Assembly (NCBI GenBank): GCA_902513955.1
Contig: CABXOW010000003.1
Coordinates: 1-64,000 of the forward strand
DNA from: an uncultured Pelagibacteraceae bacterium
Lineage (GTDB): Bacteria > Pseudomonadota > Alphaproteobacteria > Pelagibacterales > Pelagibacteraceae
Length of the DNA: 64,000 nt
Direction of reading: 5' to 3'
Under the pieces are notes generated by a model that ran no database searches, was not told the DNA's origin, and saw only the letters and a list, made by a program, of their open reading frames with translations. The position numbers and the translations under genes are program-made. Shown here piece by piece: positions 63,969-64,000 of this stretch (position 1 is the first letter of the stretch; each line of letters begins with the position of its first letter).

Positions 63969-64000
63969 AATAATAATTATTTTAAGGAAATAGATTTTAA

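Overview
The window is AT-rich and very densely packed. Gene content and order fit a free-living marine alphaproteobacterium of the SAR11 (Pelagibacterales) type: an F0 ATP synthase operon with separate b and b' subunits and no F1 genes beside it, a CcrM-type GANTC methyltransferase, an unsplit petABC cytochrome bc1 operon, a lgt/NDUFAF7-like/pgeF block, retinal-pathway carotenoid genes, and many gene pairs that overlap by 1-30 bases. No transposase, integrase gene, rRNA or CRISPR array is visible. The taxonomic call is inference from gene content and base composition.

Positions 1-41,400 are ordinary core genome. A minus-strand block holds crtY (cut by the window edge), crtB, crtI, the F0 genes, smc, a DsbA-like thioredoxin and a DciA-like protein. 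Then come mutY, a flavin monooxygenase, ccrM, rnhB, a family-4-like uracil-DNA glycosylase, a TPR lipoprotein-size secreted protein, ispE, tRNA-Gln, a CCA/poly(A) polymerase-like gene, greA, hemF, trmL, petABC, ychF, pth, rplY, prs, pgeF, lgt, an OmpR/EnvZ-like pair, ilvE, pgsA, uvrC, folB, a FolM-like reductase, uvrB, an aminotransferase, trxB and an ELM1-family gene paired with a 2-oxoglutarate oxygenase.

Positions 41,400-48,150 form a compact low-oxygen regulon. An FNR-type regulator with the Fe-S cysteines sits beside at least seven FNR boxes (TTGAT-N4-ATCAA). These serve an Hsp20 gene, four tiny membrane-protein genes (plus a fifth on the other strand), an aspartyl-hydroxylase-like oxygenase, and an apparent operon of copper nitrite reductase (nirK), a coiled-coil protein, a pseudoazurin-like cupredoxin, a ribonucleotide reductase beta subunit and a second 2-oxoglutarate oxygenase. 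In five cases the FNR box centre lies 39.5-41.5 bases before the start codon. For class II activation this puts the transcription start at the ATG, so these mRNAs are predicted to be leaderless.

Positions 48,150-56,880 return to core genes: carB, carA, yqeY, dnaG, rpoD and a tRNA-Val with unusual D and T loops. From about 57,860 the sequence looks like a genomic island. The 5' half of a tRNA-Met stops exactly after the anticodon loop, followed by TTACCAAC direct repeats of the kind tyrosine recombinases bind.

The island part inside the window carries the most interesting system. On the minus strand, an apparent operon encodes three small membrane or secreted peptides, an ECF-type sigma factor, a membrane anti-sigma factor, and an exported protein with about 17 MORN repeats fused to a caspase-like peptidase. 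A convergent gene encodes an exported trypsin-like protease with calcium-loop repeats, and its stop codon interlocks with that of the caspase gene. Three near-identical promoters (TGAATA-N15-CGTTA, ECF-like) precede the operon and two further secreted-peptide genes. This suggests an envelope-facing, self-amplifying sigma circuit that controls proteases and secreted peptides. The combination is inferred from sequence; its function is unknown.
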